DNA from: Pseudomonas sp. SCA2728.1_7
GTDB taxonomy: Bacteria > Pseudomonadota > Gammaproteobacteria > Pseudomonadales > Pseudomonadaceae
Reading direction: 5' to 3'
Length of the DNA stretch: 64,000 nucleotides
Assembly: GCF_018138145.1 (NCBI RefSeq)
Contig: NZ_CP073104.1
Span: 806,001-870,000 of the forward strand
Position 1 is the first letter of the stretch; each line of letters opens with the position of its first letter. Position numbers and translations under genes: made by a program. This document shows positions 63,660-64,000 of the stretch, piece by piece. The notes under the pieces were generated by a model. It was not told where the DNA came from and made no database searches. It saw only the letters and a list, made by a program, of their open reading frames with translations.

Positions 63660-63977
63660 ATGAAGCTATTGAACGACAACCATGGCGCCGAGGGGCACAA
63701 CAGCAATCGTCCGTTGATCCTCAGCCAGCGTACCGCCGCGCTCGGCCCTGATACGCCGATTGTGTTTCAGGAGTCGTGCCTGAGCGTGTCCAGCGATCAG
63801 AGCCGGATCTTCCTGCGCCGTTACTTCGAGCAATTCAGCCCGACCAATGCGCACTGGGTCGAGTACGTTCACAGCATTGCCGCCGCCGACCTCATCCAAT
63901 GGATCATGAGCCACGGCCAGTTGCACATCGAATGTTCCGACAGCATCGCCACGCAACAACACAAGGAAACCCGTTGA
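63660..63977 (+). CDS. Hypothetical protein, first gene of a truncated operon
   Basis: A 105-residue protein beginning MKLLNDNHGAEGHNSN with AGGGGG before the ATG. It ends in IATQQHKETR. No signal peptide or membrane helix is obvious, and I do not recognise the family. It diverges from the OmpR-type regulator, so it may be its target. Its stop TGA overlaps the ATG of the next gene by one base. Confidence 0.6.
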   Translation: MKLLNDNHGAEGHNSNRPLILSQRTAALGPDTPIVFQESCLSVSSDQSRIFLRRYFEQFSPTNAHWVEYVHSIAAADLIQWIMSHGQLHIECSDSIATQQHKETR

Positions 63978-64000
63978 TGACCCGCACGAGTTCGCTGTCG
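63977..64000 (+). CDS. Start of next gene, truncated by window end
   Basis: ATG at 63977 overlapping the previous stop codon, followed by MTRTSSLS. Too short to identify; it is probably coupled to the preceding gene. Confidence 0.5.

Noticed and set aside
1..64000. tRNA, rRNA or CRISPR features
   Set aside because: No cloverleaf with CCA-end pattern, no rRNA-like conserved stretch and no regularly spaced repeats were seen by eye.

Overview
The window looks like chromosomal DNA of a fluorescent-group Pseudomonas. Coding is dense and GC-rich. It carries a Roc-type c-di-GMP phosphodiesterase regulator, a chaperone-usher fimbrial locus, a membrane quinoprotein glucose dehydrogenase followed by an OprB porin, and gamma-glutamyl-polyamine catabolic genes. 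LysR, AraC and TetR regulators sit beside most transport or catabolic units. No rRNA, tRNA or CRISPR array was seen. The genus call rests on gene content and recognised protein families, not on a database search.

Layout. 1-6.0 kb: a truncated response regulator and a RocR-like REC-EAL protein (minus strand) diverge from a three-gene chaperone-usher operon (subunit, chaperone, usher). 6.2-6.8 kb: small genes, one coiled-coil and FlxA-like. 6.9-10 kb: a deaminase and an NCS2 purine permease broken by one in-frame stop codon, with a divergent LysR gene. 10-16.4 kb: an RND pump operon, a FadL-type outer-membrane protein and a TetR gene; the first two promoters share a 24-bp operator-like sequence. 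16.5-18.7 kb: an MFS exporter with a divergent LysR gene. 18.7-22.9 kb: an accessory patch with an MFS gene, an AraC regulator, two cupins, two inverted IS66 transposase tails and a 108-bp duplicated piece of the MFS gene. 22.9-27.1 kb: HxlR/OYE-reductase and LysR/alcohol-dehydrogenase modules. 27.3-35.3 kb: a small membrane protein, MFS, AraC, then a four-gene molybdenum hydroxylase operon (2Fe-2S subunit, Tat-exported Mo subunit, tri-haem cytochrome c, XdhC maturase).

35.5-39.9 kb: a DUF1206 membrane protein, a bestrophin, and a folE-DUF3833-SDR-DUF6482 cluster. 40.2-44.3 kb: gcd, oprB and a lysine-rich small protein. 44.5-48.2 kb: two decayed IS4-family copies flanking an AT-rich gene with a possible Sm-like fold, then two small unknown genes. 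48.3-54.6 kb: a 1462-residue hybrid histidine kinase, an HD-GYP response regulator and a DUF2867 protein. 54.7-58.0 kb: polyamine gamma-glutamylation genes with an XRE-cupin regulator and a 28-bp palindrome at the operon start. 58-61.4 kb: an arylsulfotransferase-like protein and a sulfonate-type binding protein, divergent from a GlxA-type AraC regulator. 61.5-64 kb: an OmpR/EnvZ-type two-component pair and the start of a further operon.

Themes: surface attachment and c-di-GMP control (RocR EAL, HD-GYP, fimbriae), periplasmic oxidation feeding the respiratory chain (Gcd, Mo hydroxylase plus cytochrome c), and drug or solvent efflux. Two genomic scars, at 22 kb and 44.5-47.4 kb, mark where mobile DNA has entered and decayed. 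The most unusual items are the shared operator and near-perfect 32-bp palindrome of the RND/FadL locus, the ochre codon in the purine permease, the duplicated MFS fragment beside inverted IS66 tails, and the AT-rich Sm-like gene between IS remnants.
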